Assembly (NCBI GenBank): GCA_930367205.1
Contig: OV884009.1
Location: 87,627,189 to 87,691,188 of the forward strand
Length of the DNA stretch: 64,000 nucleotides
Direction of reading: 5' to 3'
Origin: Acanthosoma haemorrhoidale
Lineage: Eukaryota; Arthropoda; Insecta; Hemiptera; Acanthosomatidae
The position numbers and the translations under genes were made by a program. Under the pieces are notes generated by a model. It was not told where the DNA came from, did no database searches, and saw only the letters and a program-made list of their open reading frames with translations. Below, in pieces: positions 23,224-34,867 of this stretch. Within the stretch, counting starts at the first letter, position 1, and every line of letters starts with the position of its first letter.

Positions 23224-24338
23224 ATGGCCTCGGTGGCCGCGTGGCTTCCGTTCGCCCGGGCGGCCGCGATAGGCTGGGTGCCGATTGCCACTCATCCTCT
23301 ACCACCACCTCCCATCCCTAAGGACAAGAGGAAGGCAGACGACGAGAAGCTCCTCATCAATGTCTCGGGCCGTACCTTCGAAACCTGGCGAAACACCTTG
23401 GAGAAGTACCCAGACACTCTTCTAGGATCCAATGAACGGGAGTTTTTCTACGATGAAGAGTGTAAGGAATACTTTTTCGATCGTGATCCAGACATATTCC
23501 GGCACATCCTCAATTATTACCGCACTGGGAAACTGCACTACCCCAAGCACGAATGCCTAACCAGCTACGACGAAGAGCTTGCCTTCTTTGGGATCCTGCC
23601 AGACGTTATCGGCGATTGTTGCTACGAAGACTACCGAGACCGTAAACGCGAGAACGCAGAACGGTTGATGGATGACAAACTTTCCGAAAACGGCGACCAA
23701 AATCTGCCTCAGTTGACCAATATCAGACAGAAGATGTGGAGGGCTTTCGAAAACCCCCATACATCGACAGCTGCGCTCGTATTCTACTACGTGACAGGTT
23801 TCTTCATTGCAGTCTCGGTTATGGCCAACGTGGTGGAAACTGTCCCTTGTGGTCACAGGCCAGGACGTGCTGGTACACTTCCCTGCGGCGAACGCTACAA
23901 GATAGTTTTCTTCTGCTTGGACACAGCCTGCGTCATGATATTCACTGCCGAATACTTGCTCCGCCTGTTCGCTGCACCAGATAGATGCAAGTTCGTGAGG
24001 AGCGTGATGAGTATCATTGATGTTGTCGCCATACTTCCGTACTATATAGGCCTTGGAATCACCGACAACGACGATGTTTCCGGTGCTTTTGTCACACTTC
24101 GAGTCTTCAGGGTCTTCAGGATCTTCAAGTTCTCCAGACATTCTCAAGGTCTCAGGATTCTAGGATACACCCTCAAATCATGCGCTTCTGAGCTCGGTTT
24201 CCTCGTGTTTTCCCTTGCGATGGCTATAATTATTTTCGCTACAGTGATGTTTTATGCTGAGAAAAACGTGGAAAGCACCAACTTTACTTCCATTCCAGCT
24301 GCCTTTTGGTACACAATTGTCACCATGACTACATTAGG
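23224..24338 (+). CDS. Shal: Shal (Kv4) voltage-gated K+ channel, first coding exon
   Basis: Encodes the N-terminal 371 codons plus two bases of an A-type potassium channel subunit, a plasma-membrane tetramer that carries fast-inactivating currents in neurons and muscle. The start [18 protein letters not shown] is the conserved Kv4 N-terminus that binds KChIP partners and drives inactivation. The T1 tetramerisation domain is at about 41-140 with the HX5CX20CC zinc site (H105, C111, C132, C133). S1 is about 184-206, S2 225-250, S3 257-278, S4 290-315 with R293, R296, R299, K302 and R305, S5 322-346, and the pore helix 357-371. The frame stops being coding at TMTTLG, where GTAAGT forms a donor after GG, splitting the Gly codon (phase 2). 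The missing part is the rest of the filter (YGD), S6 and the C-terminal tail. There are no stops or frameshifts, and codon use is much less AT-biased than the flanks. Confidence 0.98.
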
Positions 24339-26259
24339 GTAAGTCATTTACTTTACAGGTCAGTTATGTAATGTGTGTGGTGGAGAGAATACTAACTGGA
24401 CATATTTCTATGCAATGCGTTCTCGTATCTGCACCCTTGTTTTCGTACGCCTTACTTAACTTAATCAATCGTACTCTGGCAAAATTAATTTCTTTGAGAA
24501 TGTCAGGCTCTCTTCGGTCTCATACATATTCAGAGCAGATCGAATGAAAGCTATGTCATTGTTGATTGTCAAGTAGTATGTATCACAGTGGTTTTCATAT
24601 ACAGAAAGTATTGATCACTCACTTTTTTTTTTTAATTTATAAAGATATTTGTAAGCCAACTGGAAGTGTGCTATCATGTTAAGTGATGCACGTCACATTA
24701 GTCAGATAATATTGCGAAATATTTCTGATTAACTTATTTCTTTCCGCAGTGGCTGCCAATAATTCAGCATTAAGATAACTGTTAAAGATAAAATGCTATT
24801 AAGGACAACACATGAGCAGTGTATGTTTGGTATTACCTAATAAGGTTAATAGTTTACCTGTTGATGTCGGGCTGACGTAAATGAGCGTGTGCGGATATGA
24901 GAAAGCTAAGTAAGCAGGCGTAAATCAGCTAGCTGTCATTGGTGGCGCATTGCAGCTCAGCAGTCTCTTTACTCACTCACTACACCAACCCACCGACCCA
25001 AACTGTATCTCATTTTCGTCTTAAAGATCTTCTTAGTCTTAACAGGCAATAGTCATGTAACTATTTTTTAGAAAAGTTCATAAGTACTTCAGGGCATGAT
25101 TTTTTACAGGTGATTCTTTAATATATCATTCATCATACCAAAGATTTTTTTTGTTTCACATACTGCGATTCGTGACATGAATTCGGAACCATTATTATTT
25201 TGAAACATAAGAAACAACATAAGGAACAATAACGACTAAAATTTGGAGCTGGGGCTCCACATGGGTTTTTTTAATGATTCTGGAAAAACTACTTGGAATT
25301 TTTGTCAAAATACTTCATTCTAATTTTTTAACCACCTCAGTCACTGAATCGTCATTTGAAAACATATGATGCCAAAAAATAAAATAAAACTTATCTATAT
25401 CTCATGTCAAATTAAATACTTGATTCTATGTTGGTTCTCACTTTTGGTTCGGCGACATAAACATACAAAAGATGGTTAGTCAACTGATCCCTCGATATAC
25501 TAGTGAATATATATAATAATATAAACGAATAATAGGCCCCAGATTCAAAGATATTACTGCATACTGAGGTGTGTATAGTGATCAACTTAAAACTGCAAGT
25601 ATACAAAATCGACTACTTCCCATAGTTAAATTAAAGACGGTAACAAGATATTCAAGAAATATTATTTTGAGAACAATAAAATAGACAATATAGTGAATAT
25701 TTTAGGTATGCTCACACAATTTCCTGGTGATCTGCAGTAGGAGATACCTAACAAATTATAAAAAACTGACAGTTTTCTCCATTCGAAGAAAGAAATGATT
25801 CAAAGACACTACGTTTTGCGTACTAGTGATTAAATTAGCAGATCCTCATTATCTAGGTACGTGCGATAACACTTATAGACCTCGGCTCCAACGGTCTGTC
25901 CACGGAAATTTGAACTCAACTTAACTAGTAGTTTTTTGAGAGGCATGATGTTTTTCGATGTAGTTACATTCCAGACCCTGATGATGGTAAAAATGAAGCC
26001 AGTACCCTGAAATCGTGATAACGATAAATTAAATAAACAATGAAGGGTCAATAATAAAAAATTACCAATAAAGAAATATTTGGCATGTTGGGTGTGGAAT
26101 CGGTATCACTTTTAAAATCCCAACATTAACATTAATCAGAACCTTGGAAAAACAATACGTGAATTGCATATTATTAATCAGCAAGCTTATCGAGAAAATC
26201 TTTAATTTAGCAATCACACACCCACAACATGACACGGCGGTCTGAGTAGAACTGGCACC
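24339..26259 (+). other. Start of the presumed Shal intron
   Basis: It begins with GTAAGT at 24339. The sequence is AT-rich, without recognised repeats or exons up to the RTE-like remnant. No segment encoding the expected continuation of the pore (Tyr-Gly-Asp and S6) was seen here or anywhere to its right. Confidence 0.7.
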
Positions 26260-26412
26260 TCCATGATCATCCTTGATCACTTTCCCGGTCCTGTTCTAAC
26301 ATCCTCCATTCCTTGTTTCCCATCCCCCTGAGGTCCACCATCACGGCATCCAACTGCCTCAGAAGGGTCAACCCTGTAGTAACTTGCCTCAGGGTCTTCC
26401 ATGAAGACCCTA

Positions 26413-26461
26413 ACCAAACAGTGTCAGATTACCACTTTGGCTTCAAACAATATCGGTCAAA
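26413..26461 (+). repeat. Inverted repeat, left arm (49 bp)
   Basis: The sequence from CCAAACAGTGTCAGATTACC to ATCGGTCAAAA reappears as its reverse complement at 27272-27320 with a single visible mismatch. The arms are about 810 bp apart and both encode the same RT segment. Confidence 0.88.
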
Positions 26462-27271
26462 AATTCAAGGCTGAAGCTGCAGCCCATCCTTCCAATCTTC
26501 ATTTCTCCTACCAAATCGGGCTCATTGTACATTTTTCGCAGCTCTTCATTTTCCCTGACCCTCCTTATTCCCGCTTTTATGCTGGTCCGATTCTTGCCTA
26601 CATCTTTATCACCAATGCGTTAATAAGACACACCAGGGCAATGGCCCAGATTTCACTTCCATCGCGTAGACTATTATTTTGGTCTAGATCGACTGTTGTA
26701 GGGGATTGGCTTTTGGAGAGCAAGCTCAATTACCTGCTGCAATTCTTCTTTTTATTTCCTCTCCATTATCATTTATGCTAATAACTAGCTAATAACTAAA
26801 GTCTCCAGGAATAAAAAGATTGAGTGATTCCATACCCCACTACCACCTTTTCTCTAGCTCTCATAGAGGTCTTCATGTTTTTAGTTCTCTAGGAATTGAT
26901 TTCAAGGCCCATTTTCTTTGCAGTTTCCTCAAACTGCTGGAATGCAGCCGACAGGAAGTCATCCGCATAAGCCATTCTTTGCGTTAAGCGGTCAATTGTG
27001 TGAGTTGCTGCGACTGCATCCTTCAGCCCAATGTTGAATGACTTCGAAAACCACTGACATTCTGTTATCCAGTTTAACTCTACATTTTATACCGATGAGA
27101 GTCATCTTCTCCAGTTTTACTGATTACTTACCATTTTCACCATCGTCATCAGAAGATTTTCTCAATCCACACTACCATAAGCTTGTATGAGATCTACAAA
27201 CAGGTTAAGGAGAGTGAATTTGTTTTAATACCCTTTGCACAATATCTGCTGAACTGTAAAAAGATGATTTT

Positions 27272-27320
27272 GACCGATATTGTTTGAAGCTAAAGTGGTA
27301 ATCTGACACTGTTTGGTCAT
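27272..27320 (-). repeat. Inverted repeat, right arm (49 bp)
   Basis: Reverse complement of 26413-26461, differing at one base (AGCTTC-type versus GGCTTC-type). This arm lies in the expected orientation and place for the RTE-like RT. The left arm is the misplaced one. Confidence 0.88.
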
Positions 27321-27330
27321 GTTTTTATTC

Positions 27331-28160
27331 TTTCACACATTACAGTGGAAACCGTCTTATATGTTGTATTTAAGAATGAGATCCTGCATAAATTTTCGCA
27401 ATTTACCTTGTAACCCTATGGGCTACTATTTGTACCTACCAATATAATTTAATCAAAGACTCATCATTTTATTGAAATGACTACACATTTATCAGATAGG
27501 ACTTCCAGTTAAATTGGTATGACTCTAGCTTGAACAGGGGACTCCATGATAGCCAGACGGAAGTACGGGGAAAATTTCTGATTTTGAAAAAATCATGGAA
27601 ACGGATTGAATACAAAAGGAAAACCTGAATTAAATTTCTATAAAACTGAATTATCGTAGCAACATCAGATTTTCTTTAATTACTGCCAGGTTATAGGTTA
27701 GAGCTCAAACAGGACTTACCAAACTTTTGAATTTTGTTTCTTTTTTTGCACACTAAAATCTTTTATAAGAAAATGTTACATCTTGGTCTGAAGAACTTTT
27801 TTTTTTGTGAAAACTAATTTGAAATAAAATTCTGTTTAGGTTTAAGTAAGAACAAACTTTTGTCATAGATGTCCTTCTGGAATTTCAAGTGGCGACAAAC
27901 CGGAGGCAAATTTCGTTTAAAAAAAAAATCGTCCTTTTAACAGCTCACTACAGTATTAATGATTTGATACATTTTATTTTTAGTTGTGATTTGGAATGGA
28001 TTATTAATGTTTTATTGTAATCACGAATCTGTTGTTGGGTTATCGATCTATTTTTTTCCGCAGTAGTGTGATGGGTCCTTTTTTTAAGGAAACGAAAGCC
28101 AAACCTCGAGTAAAAAAATGATGACGGGCTAAATCATAGGTTGCAAATGAAAAAAAATAT
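27331..28160. other. AT-rich non-coding stretch
   Basis: Nothing coding. Around 27495-27535 is a degenerate copy (- strand) of the dispersed motif TTCAAGCTAGAGACATGAAA also seen at 38145 and 44015. Confidence 0.45.
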
Positions 28161-28164
28161 TAAA

Positions 28165-28245
28165 AGTTCCTTACATACATTTATTTATATGCAATGATGA
28201 GAACAGATTGAATGCATCATTTATTTAATTATTTTAACTTTTCAT
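28165..28245 (+). repeat. Dispersed repeat, GA-led family, copy 2 (no GA tract)
   Basis: CCTTACATACATTTATTTAT then GCAATGATGAGAACAGATTG and a TCATTTATTTAATTATTTTA end, nearly the same as 29585-29665. Confidence 0.6.
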
Positions 28246-29555
28246 GGTGGAATTTCTCAATAATTAATTTTGTTTTCGTTATCTATATATTTCAGTACCT
28301 ATTATAGCGTTAAATATCAAGTGTATAATTATGTGATTGTGATTTTTCAAAGCCAAATACTCATTCTTCTGTTTCCTAGTGTAGGGGGTCACCCTCAAAT
28401 AACTTTTATTGTGCTTGATGTAGTATATTTTTACATAAAACACGAGTATTTACTAACAAAATAAATAATAAAAATCCCAAACGTCAGATTTCTTTACTGC
28501 ACTTATACACGACACCACACGCCACACACTAATTAGGTTAGAAGTTCGGAGTCAACTGATGAGAAATTTGAGAAAAATATAAGGTCACTAATTAATTACC
28601 ATAATTATCAAGGGGGGGGGAACATAAACACAGTTCTATCAATTTTCAGTAAATTTAGCTGCTTGTGCTGTGACAGGAACCTTGTTATATTGAATTTTAT
28701 ACATAACTTTCCCGACCATCTTTGGTTCTTAGATCGACAGTCCACAACGGAAACCCTCAAAATACGCGTGTTTCATCGAATCCGTAAAATTATTATAAAC
28801 ATTATCGATAAAAAAAGTAAATACATAAAATTAAAACAGCACTGTTTTCTCTCTTACAAAACATTTTTTAAAAAAGTGACGAAAAAGGTCATTTTTTCTA
28901 ATTGATGGAATTTACATTTTAAATTAAAACTGTAATTTATTACAAAATACCTAGAAATATTTTAAAACATATATTTAGTACACAAAATTTGTTTTGTTTT
29001 CTTAAATTAAAAAATGTCCTTTTTCACTTTTAATTATCTTCTTTATTTCTAATTTTCTATTGTCAAGTTTAGTAAGAACTTATCAACGAAAAATGTTTTT
29101 TTAAGTAAATAAAACGGTAATTGCTAAAAAGAAAGAATAATTTCATATTTCCGTTCGCTAAAAGTGGAGAAAGTTATTTTGTATTTTTCCAATGGAAAAT
29201 TACTGTGAAATTGAAATTGAAAATCGGTAGGGGGAATGTTCGTTGTTGGGTGGGATGGACCTCTTGACGTTGAAGTTCACGCTTAAACCGTAGATTGTTC
29301 GAAAAAAGATCAACAGATAAGCGATAGTACACAACAATCGATCAATCGATTGTAACAATTGAAAATCTAACATTCCTAGTGTTCGTGCCATACTACATCT
29401 ATTCATTTCAATGCGCGACTCCACATTATGCGTCAAAGGGATCTACGCGTATTCTAATGCGATTGCGATAACGCGAGCACGAAGGGGAAATCTCACACGA
29501 GGGAGAGAGGGTGTGAAAGGGGGGTCGGAGGGAGGTAGTGAGAGAGGGGATAGAG
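28246..29555. other. AT-rich non-coding stretch
   Basis: No gene recognised. Contains a run of nine G at 28612-28620. 29460-29555 is purine-rich (AG) and leads into the next repeat. Confidence 0.5.
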
Positions 29556-29665
29556 AGAGGGGGTGAGGGAGAGAGAGAGATATGTATTGCAATTGCCTTA
29601 CATGCATTTATATGCAATGATAAGAACAGATTGAATACATCATTTATTTAATTATTTTAGCTTTT
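29556..29665 (+). repeat. Dispersed repeat, GA-led family, copy 3
   Basis: GAGAGAGAGAGATATGTATT leads to CATGCATTTATATGCAATG, AAGAACAGATTGAATACA and a TTTAATTATTTTAGC end. The GA lead is shared with copy 1 at 5325. Confidence 0.6.
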
Positions 29666-29941
29666 AAAACAGATAAATACTACTTACATACTTAATAAAG
29701 AACCTCTATCATATACAGTGAAAGACTATTTTTGATAGGCTCTGTCTTCCCTCCTAGCACAAGCTAAAGATTTTGTGGAGTTAGCTTGTAATAAATATTT
29801 GCATGAGGCAGTATATTATATTTAGAAGAATGAATATATTGCTCTTTAGTGATTGGGGACGTATATGAGGAGGGAGTGGGGAGAAACGGGTACCTCCCTT
29901 ACGCAGTCCTTAGACTTACACATCATACTCAAAGTCTGTCA

Positions 29942-30082
29942 AATGCCGGGTTTCCACGGGGCTTGAATTTCACCGGAATCGTAAAGACAAAATTAATTTT
30001 AATGTAATTGATTCCCTCAATCCGTATTAAGTGTACCAAAATACTCACTTTCGTGATTCTTGCCCCGTGGCAATCCGGCATA
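29942..30082. mobile_element. Possible MITE with imperfect terminal inverted repeats
   Basis: ATGCCGGGTTTCCACGGGGC at the left end matches, inverted, GCCCCGTGGCAATCCGGCAT at the right end (about 16 of 20 positions). The pairing may continue weakly inward through CTTGAATTTC and its partner. The interior is AT-rich and non-coding. No transposase was found beside it, and the superfamily and duplication are unclear. Confidence 0.5.
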
Positions 30083-30089
30083 ATGGGTG

Positions 30090-31106
30090 GTCCAAGGGTC
30101 ACTCTGGTATCCAAGCAGCATTAAATGCATATAATGATATATCGTACGTAAACATGATATTTTGATCTTCAATATATTCCGAATATTCTCATATTATGTT
30201 AATGTAGAATTAAGATAAGTATGAGAAAAAAATTAAACGTAAAAATAGGATCTATTAAGAGAAACGGAGATATTAATAACTTAATAGTTGGACTATGTAA
30301 TCTTAATGCTGTAAGTCTTGATAAATTAATCAAATTTTCGTCAGTTCTGAACGATTTGTGAATAATCGGTTTGCAGCGACCGAGCTGACTTCAAAGAACA
30401 TACGGATAAAATTTTAGTTGAAAGACTATTGGATCGTCAGTATTCCCACAGGGGGATATAAACAAATATATATTATTCATAATAATAGCGTCAGCTATTT
30501 TAAATAACAATTTATTCCCCATTTTATGTCAACTGCATAGTGCGAAAAAGCGAGTCACCGAAGTGCGTTTGAAAATAACATATTCCAAGTTAGTTTTGTG
30601 GCAATGTGCCCATGGATTTTATTTTAATTCTTTATTTATAAATCTATAGAGTTATGTCACAGGCCTTTTTTCAGTTGTCAATTCCGTTTACGTGACTGGT
30701 GTACTACTCTGTATCAGAGGTGATGGTAAATGTTTTTTTATTGCCAAGTCCGAAGGACGCTGTTCTACTTATATATAAATTCTGTGCTGTTTGTCTGTCT
30801 GTAAGTACGATCTACTATTGCAGCCGGGAAATTTAATTATTGATCTGAAATTTTAATAGCATATTCGAGAGCTCCACAAATGTGCTGATTAGCTTTTGGT
30901 TAAAATACAATTACTAAGTTTGGTCAAATTCCAAGTACGAAAAATGAAACGAGAAAAAGTCAGACAGCTAATTCCGGAAGTTCATGCTCAGAAATTTAAA
31001 AGTTCAAATTTATATCTGTTTATCATATTAAATATAAGCATGTTCCAAAACACATTATAGTGGGTTGTTTTGGTTGAAATAAAATAGTGGAAAGCGTGAA
31101 AAATAC
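30090..31106. other. AT-rich non-coding stretch
   Basis: No gene recognised. 30785-30900 has a TGTCTGTCTGT motif followed by GCAGCCGGGAAATTTAATT, typical of worn arthropod transposon ends, but it cannot be assigned. Confidence 0.45.
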
Positions 31107-31235
31107 TCTGAGCTGTTTGTAAATACTGTATGAATGAGCGAGTAAATGAAAATTGTAAATACGGTATGAATGAGAACATTTATCACAATTACTTATCGCC
31201 CAATAAGGCAGATTGTAATTTTAGCACAATAAAGA
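31107..31235 (+). mobile_element. 3' UTR fragment of family J
   Basis: GAGCTGTTTGTAAATACTG, then GAATGAGCGAGTAAATG and AAGGCAGATTGTAATTTTAG up to GCACAATAAAGAA, matching the ends of the J copies at 17351-18316, 39590-40160 and 51751-52610. No RT sequence is attached, so this is a very short 5'-truncated insertion. Confidence 0.8.
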
Positions 31236-31239
31236 AGTG

Positions 31240-32417
31240 TCTATCTAATATTTCTCAAGTCACAGTTTTGAATAAGCTAAACATTTTATTGTTCTGTTTG
31301 TTTTCCAACTGTTGAGAATGTATTAATGACGTAAAGTAATTAAAATTCAAAAATAAATAAATAAATAAAAGATTGATAGCTCTGAAATGAATTAGTACAT
31401 GATATAAAGCTAAGCGGTCCATTACGGTAACCAACACATTAAACAGTAAGGGTTCGGGACCAAATTCCACTAATGGGATAGAAAGAGGGAACTCAGCTCA
31501 AAATGAATTCATTTAATTCACAGGGTGTTGGTCATCGAAACCCTTAGGATGAATCCAAAGCCATAAGGTACACTTAAGATACCATTAAACAATAGAACAT
31601 CCAATATTTATGTATACCCCATGCACTAATTTCATTATTGCATATTCAGGGTATTAGAAATCATTAGATTTCGCCTCCTAGTTTTTGTTTTATTTCATGA
31701 GAGGTTATTTTTATCATTAATATTCAACCCATCTCCTTTACGTATAAATTGTAAGCTTTTTACGTTAATTTGTCATACCCACTTATTTATCCTCCGGATC
31801 CAGAGACAAAAAAAAACCCAATTTTAGTAGTTTTTCTTATGGTCACTATTTCAACTACAAACTGTTTTCAATAATAATTATAAGCTTGTTCGATCTGTAG
31901 CTTGCCTAGCAGAGTGAACAGGTCCCATTATCGATTATTACCCAGCCAGCTTCACCTAACCTCGAAAAATACATTTTTATTTATTTATGTGCTGACCAGT
32001 GGAACAGTTATTGTTTAAACCCAAACAGCTTACTAAATTCTAAAAAAAACTTTTACAACAAATAGGATTATTAAGTCGCGGCTCCGTGGACCAGTTGACC
32101 AGTCGTTGCTTTTATTTTATTATTGTCCAAAGTCGCAGAAATGTATTAGTCTTAACTTGAAAGCGCGAAGTCAGACTTTTTTTGAAACTTATAACAATAT
32201 TTCAGAAAATTATTTATTCATAAAACGTTTTAACCAACCCTTGCAGATAAACTGGAAATGGGTACGTGAATATTATCAAATATTAAATGTTATGTAATTA
32301 AAGCCGTATATTTTACATATTTTTGAACAACAATCGCTGAATAAATTTTTTTTTACCGCCACGGATAGAATGAGAAGTGAGAAATTCGATATATACTGTA
32401 CACCTACTGTACACTAT
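31240..32417. other. AT-rich non-coding stretch
   Basis: No gene or family recognised. Contains AATA and AAAT simple repeats near 31350. Confidence 0.5.
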
Positions 32418-32627
32418 TGTTAAAGTACACATCAGTTATTGTAAAATCGATATTACTCCTGTCGATACTTTGTAACCTCCCTATCAGTATGTTGCGTGTA
32501 TAAGCATGATGTGGCGTCGATTTGCCTTGATCATTTGCTCTTTTTAATTTGTATTAATAATTTCAATATGAGTTGAGCAGTACTTAAATTGTTAGTCTTA
32601 TTTTATTATTAATATTTTACCTAAACA
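32418..32627 (+). repeat. Copia element, left (5') LTR
   Basis: About 210 bp from TGTTAAAGTACACATCAG to ATTTTACCTAAACA. It shares with the right LTR the blocks GTAAAATCGATATTACTCC, CTTTGTAACCTCC and TTGCGTGTATAA. Roughly 85-90% identity is judged by eye with small indels, which points to an old insertion. Confidence 0.85.
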
Positions 32628-33034
32628 GGTGATGGGTTCTGCAGGCGAGCGACAGAAAATGAGCTCTGTGTACAATAAAAATTTGATAATAGTTAATCGG
32701 TTCTCTGAGGTAAGTTTACTAATTTTACTATGAAACCAAAGTCCGTCTCCATTCCTTAGATTGCTCTGTTGGAATGGAAGAAGAACTGGGAAAATCGGAG
32801 AGTAAATGGGACTTATGAATGCCCTTTAGTCCCAGATCAAGCTGATGCACAAGCTAAAAAAACTTTTGAATAAGAACTAGCCACATTTAATTCAATCAAA
32901 AACCACCCAACGTGGTTTTTCATCAAAAACATCAACGTTTCGATATATTTTGAGAGGACGGAATTTTTTATTTGTACAATAAATTTTTAGTGGCTTTCTC
33001 ATGATGACAATGTTGCATTTATTAATAGAATCTC

Positions 33035-33196
33035 TAATCTGTGGAACCAGTTGAAGAGAGAAATCGATAAACAACCTACCAAAAACAAAGATGTTTTACT
33101 GATATGCAAATTTTTTAAGTTCCTTCCTGATAAATTCAAACTCTTAACTCACGGAGACATAAATGAAGAAAAAAGGAGTTTAGACAATCTTACTTA
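33035..33196 (+). pseudogene. Copia gag remnant
   Basis: One frame reads RISNLWNQLKREIDKQPTKN and continues to a FLPDKFKLL-type segment, the region of Copia gag preceding the zinc knuckle. Upstream (32660-32875) another gag-like piece in a different frame follows the leader. Between them a segment with AACGTTTCGATATATTTTGA does not look like gag and may be an insertion. Confidence 0.55.
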
Positions 33197-33200
33197 AAAA

Positions 33201-34110
33201 TTGTGTGCATTTGAGAGAATTCCGGGTGCTAGTTGTACAAAGGAGGTTTTAGTTGCTAAGGGGCCAAATCTCAATTTAATAACCCTATTTAAAATAAGAA
33301 CATTAATTTTCATAGATCCTATAAGTAAACATACTGGTCATAAAGCGATGTGCATTCAGTGTGACAATGGTGGGGAATTTAAAAATAAAAGGTTAGAAAA
33401 CTTCCTGAAATCTAAAGTATTTAAATCGGGTATACTACGCCACAACAAAACTGGTGTTTTGAGAGAGATAACCACACGATTGTGGAGACTGCAAGAGCTC
33501 TCATGCACTCAGAAGTATCGCTTTTTAAGGGCCTATTGGCAGAAATGATTAATGTTGCAGCCTGCATCTTAAATCGAACTGGCCCATCATCAGAAAAAAG
33601 AAAATCTCCATTTAAACATTGAATGGGTAGAAAACCTGGAATCAAAAATATTGGAGTAATATGATCAAAATGTTTGGTCCCTTAGTGGTCCATTTACCAT
33701 TAAGTGCCCATATTCCCAAAGAAAATAGAAGAAAATTTGATAAAAAGGCTACATAAGGAGTGCTTGTTGGATATGATGGGGACAACGGATATCGAGTTTT
33801 TGCAAATAACAAATTAATTACATCAAGAGACATCATATTCCAAGAGTCACTCAAAGCACCGATAAGTGAGAAATCTCCATTTTATCGAATGGAAGAAAAA
33901 TGTATTGACTTTTATTATGAAGAGAACCCGGAACAATAGGAAGATCAAGGAGAAACACCACTGGATGTTGAAGAAGAGAAGCAAGAAATAGAATATGAAG
34001 ATTTAGGATGGAAGAGAGGTGTATATCTGAAGGATCAGGATAAAACTAATGAACCTAAATTTATAAGTGATTATGCCAACATCATTGAGGGTAGTGAAGT
34101 TGTTCCGTTG
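33201..34110 (+). pseudogene. Copia integrase remnant
   Basis: The catalytic-core segment IQCDNGGEFKNK is clear (33351-33386). After a frameshift it continues as ERDNHTIVETARALMHSE and AACILNRTG, then PFKH, a stop, and MGRKP. The C-terminal part has GVLVGYDGDNGYRVF and DIIFQES, the GYxxxxxGYR-type region of Copia integrase. At least two frame changes and several stops are present. The zinc-binding N-terminus is absent. Confidence 0.8.
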
Positions 34111-34114
34111 GCTT

Positions 34115-34862
34115 TTCACGAGGCGATCAACTGTATGGATGTAGGGGAATGGGAATGGCGCAGAGACATGGGAACAGAGATGACTTCACTAAAAGAAAAG
34201 AAAACTTGGACTCTCTGCGATTTGCATCCTAATCTAAGGGCTTCAAAGTGGGTTTTCACCAAGAAATAAAAACCTGATGAAAATTTAGAACGGTACAAAA
34301 CTAGGTTATTGGTAAAAGGATTTGCACAGAAGAAAGGCGACGATTTTGGAGAAACCTTCAGTTGCTCGTCAAACCACTGTCAGATCAGTAATTAATATTC
34401 CTGCCTCTTCATCAGTTTGACTACATTTTTAAATGGACAACTTAAGAAGGAGATTTATATTTGCCAACCAGAGGGTTTCAATGAAAACGCCGAAAAGGTC
34501 TGCTGATTACATAGAATCCTATATGGTCTGAAACAGGTTCCACGTTGTTGGAACGAGAAAATAAAGCAATACCTAATAAGTATTGGTTTTAAAATTAGTT
34601 TAGCAGATCCTTGCCTATTTATCTAAGGTCCAAATGGTAAAAAGGTCTTTTTATGTCTTTATGTCGACAATAAACAGAGTAATCGTTTTTTCAGATGGAA
34701 GAGAAGCAATGGAGCTCTCAGGAAAATTAACAGAGGACTTCAAAATCAAGATTAAACCAGCTGATTTTTATCATGGTTTGGAGATTAACAGAATCAACGA
34801 CGGTATCAAACTTGTTACATTAAAAGGCTTCTCCAAGCATTCCAGATGGATGGAAGGGAGTT
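34115..34862 (+). pseudogene. Copia reverse transcriptase remnant
   Basis: Starts with EWEWRRDMGTEMTSLKEKKT and ASKWVFTKK, then a stop, then ERYKTRLLVKGFAQKKGDDF, all standard Copia RT residues. The catalytic motif near 34655-34672 is LYVDN, where the family has LYVDD. Large parts of the palm are worn, with stops. Confidence 0.82.
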
Positions 34863-34867
34863 GACCT

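Larger units (their letters stand above)
26260..27330 (-). mobile_element. RTE-like non-LTR reverse transcriptase remnant, rearranged
   Basis: Several - strand pieces match the usual order of RTE-type RT, each in a different frame. Around 27260-27322 is a DYHFSFKQYRSK segment (the QxGFR-type start of RT). Around 27060-27120 is LVKMTLxGIKCRVKLDNRMS-like homology. Around 26900-26985 is MAYADDF followed by KKMGLEIN, the catalytic motif and the motif after it. Around 26500-26590 is ENEELRKMYNEPDLVGEMKI, the characteristic C-terminal block. Around 26280-26345 is DLRGMGNKEW, the final block. Between the last two, a piece of the RT start lies on the opposite strand (26413-26461). It is non-functional. 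RTE is preferred over other clades because of the C-terminal block. Confidence 0.7.

Noticed and set aside
23005..23295. 96-codon open frame on the - strand across the Shal start
   Set aside because: It arises from the GC-rich leader. It is proline-rich low-complexity sequence and overlaps the conserved N-terminus antisense.
23557..24147. 196-codon open frame on the strand opposite Shal
   Set aside because: It is the antisense shadow of a strongly conserved exon, with no domain and no splice or start context.
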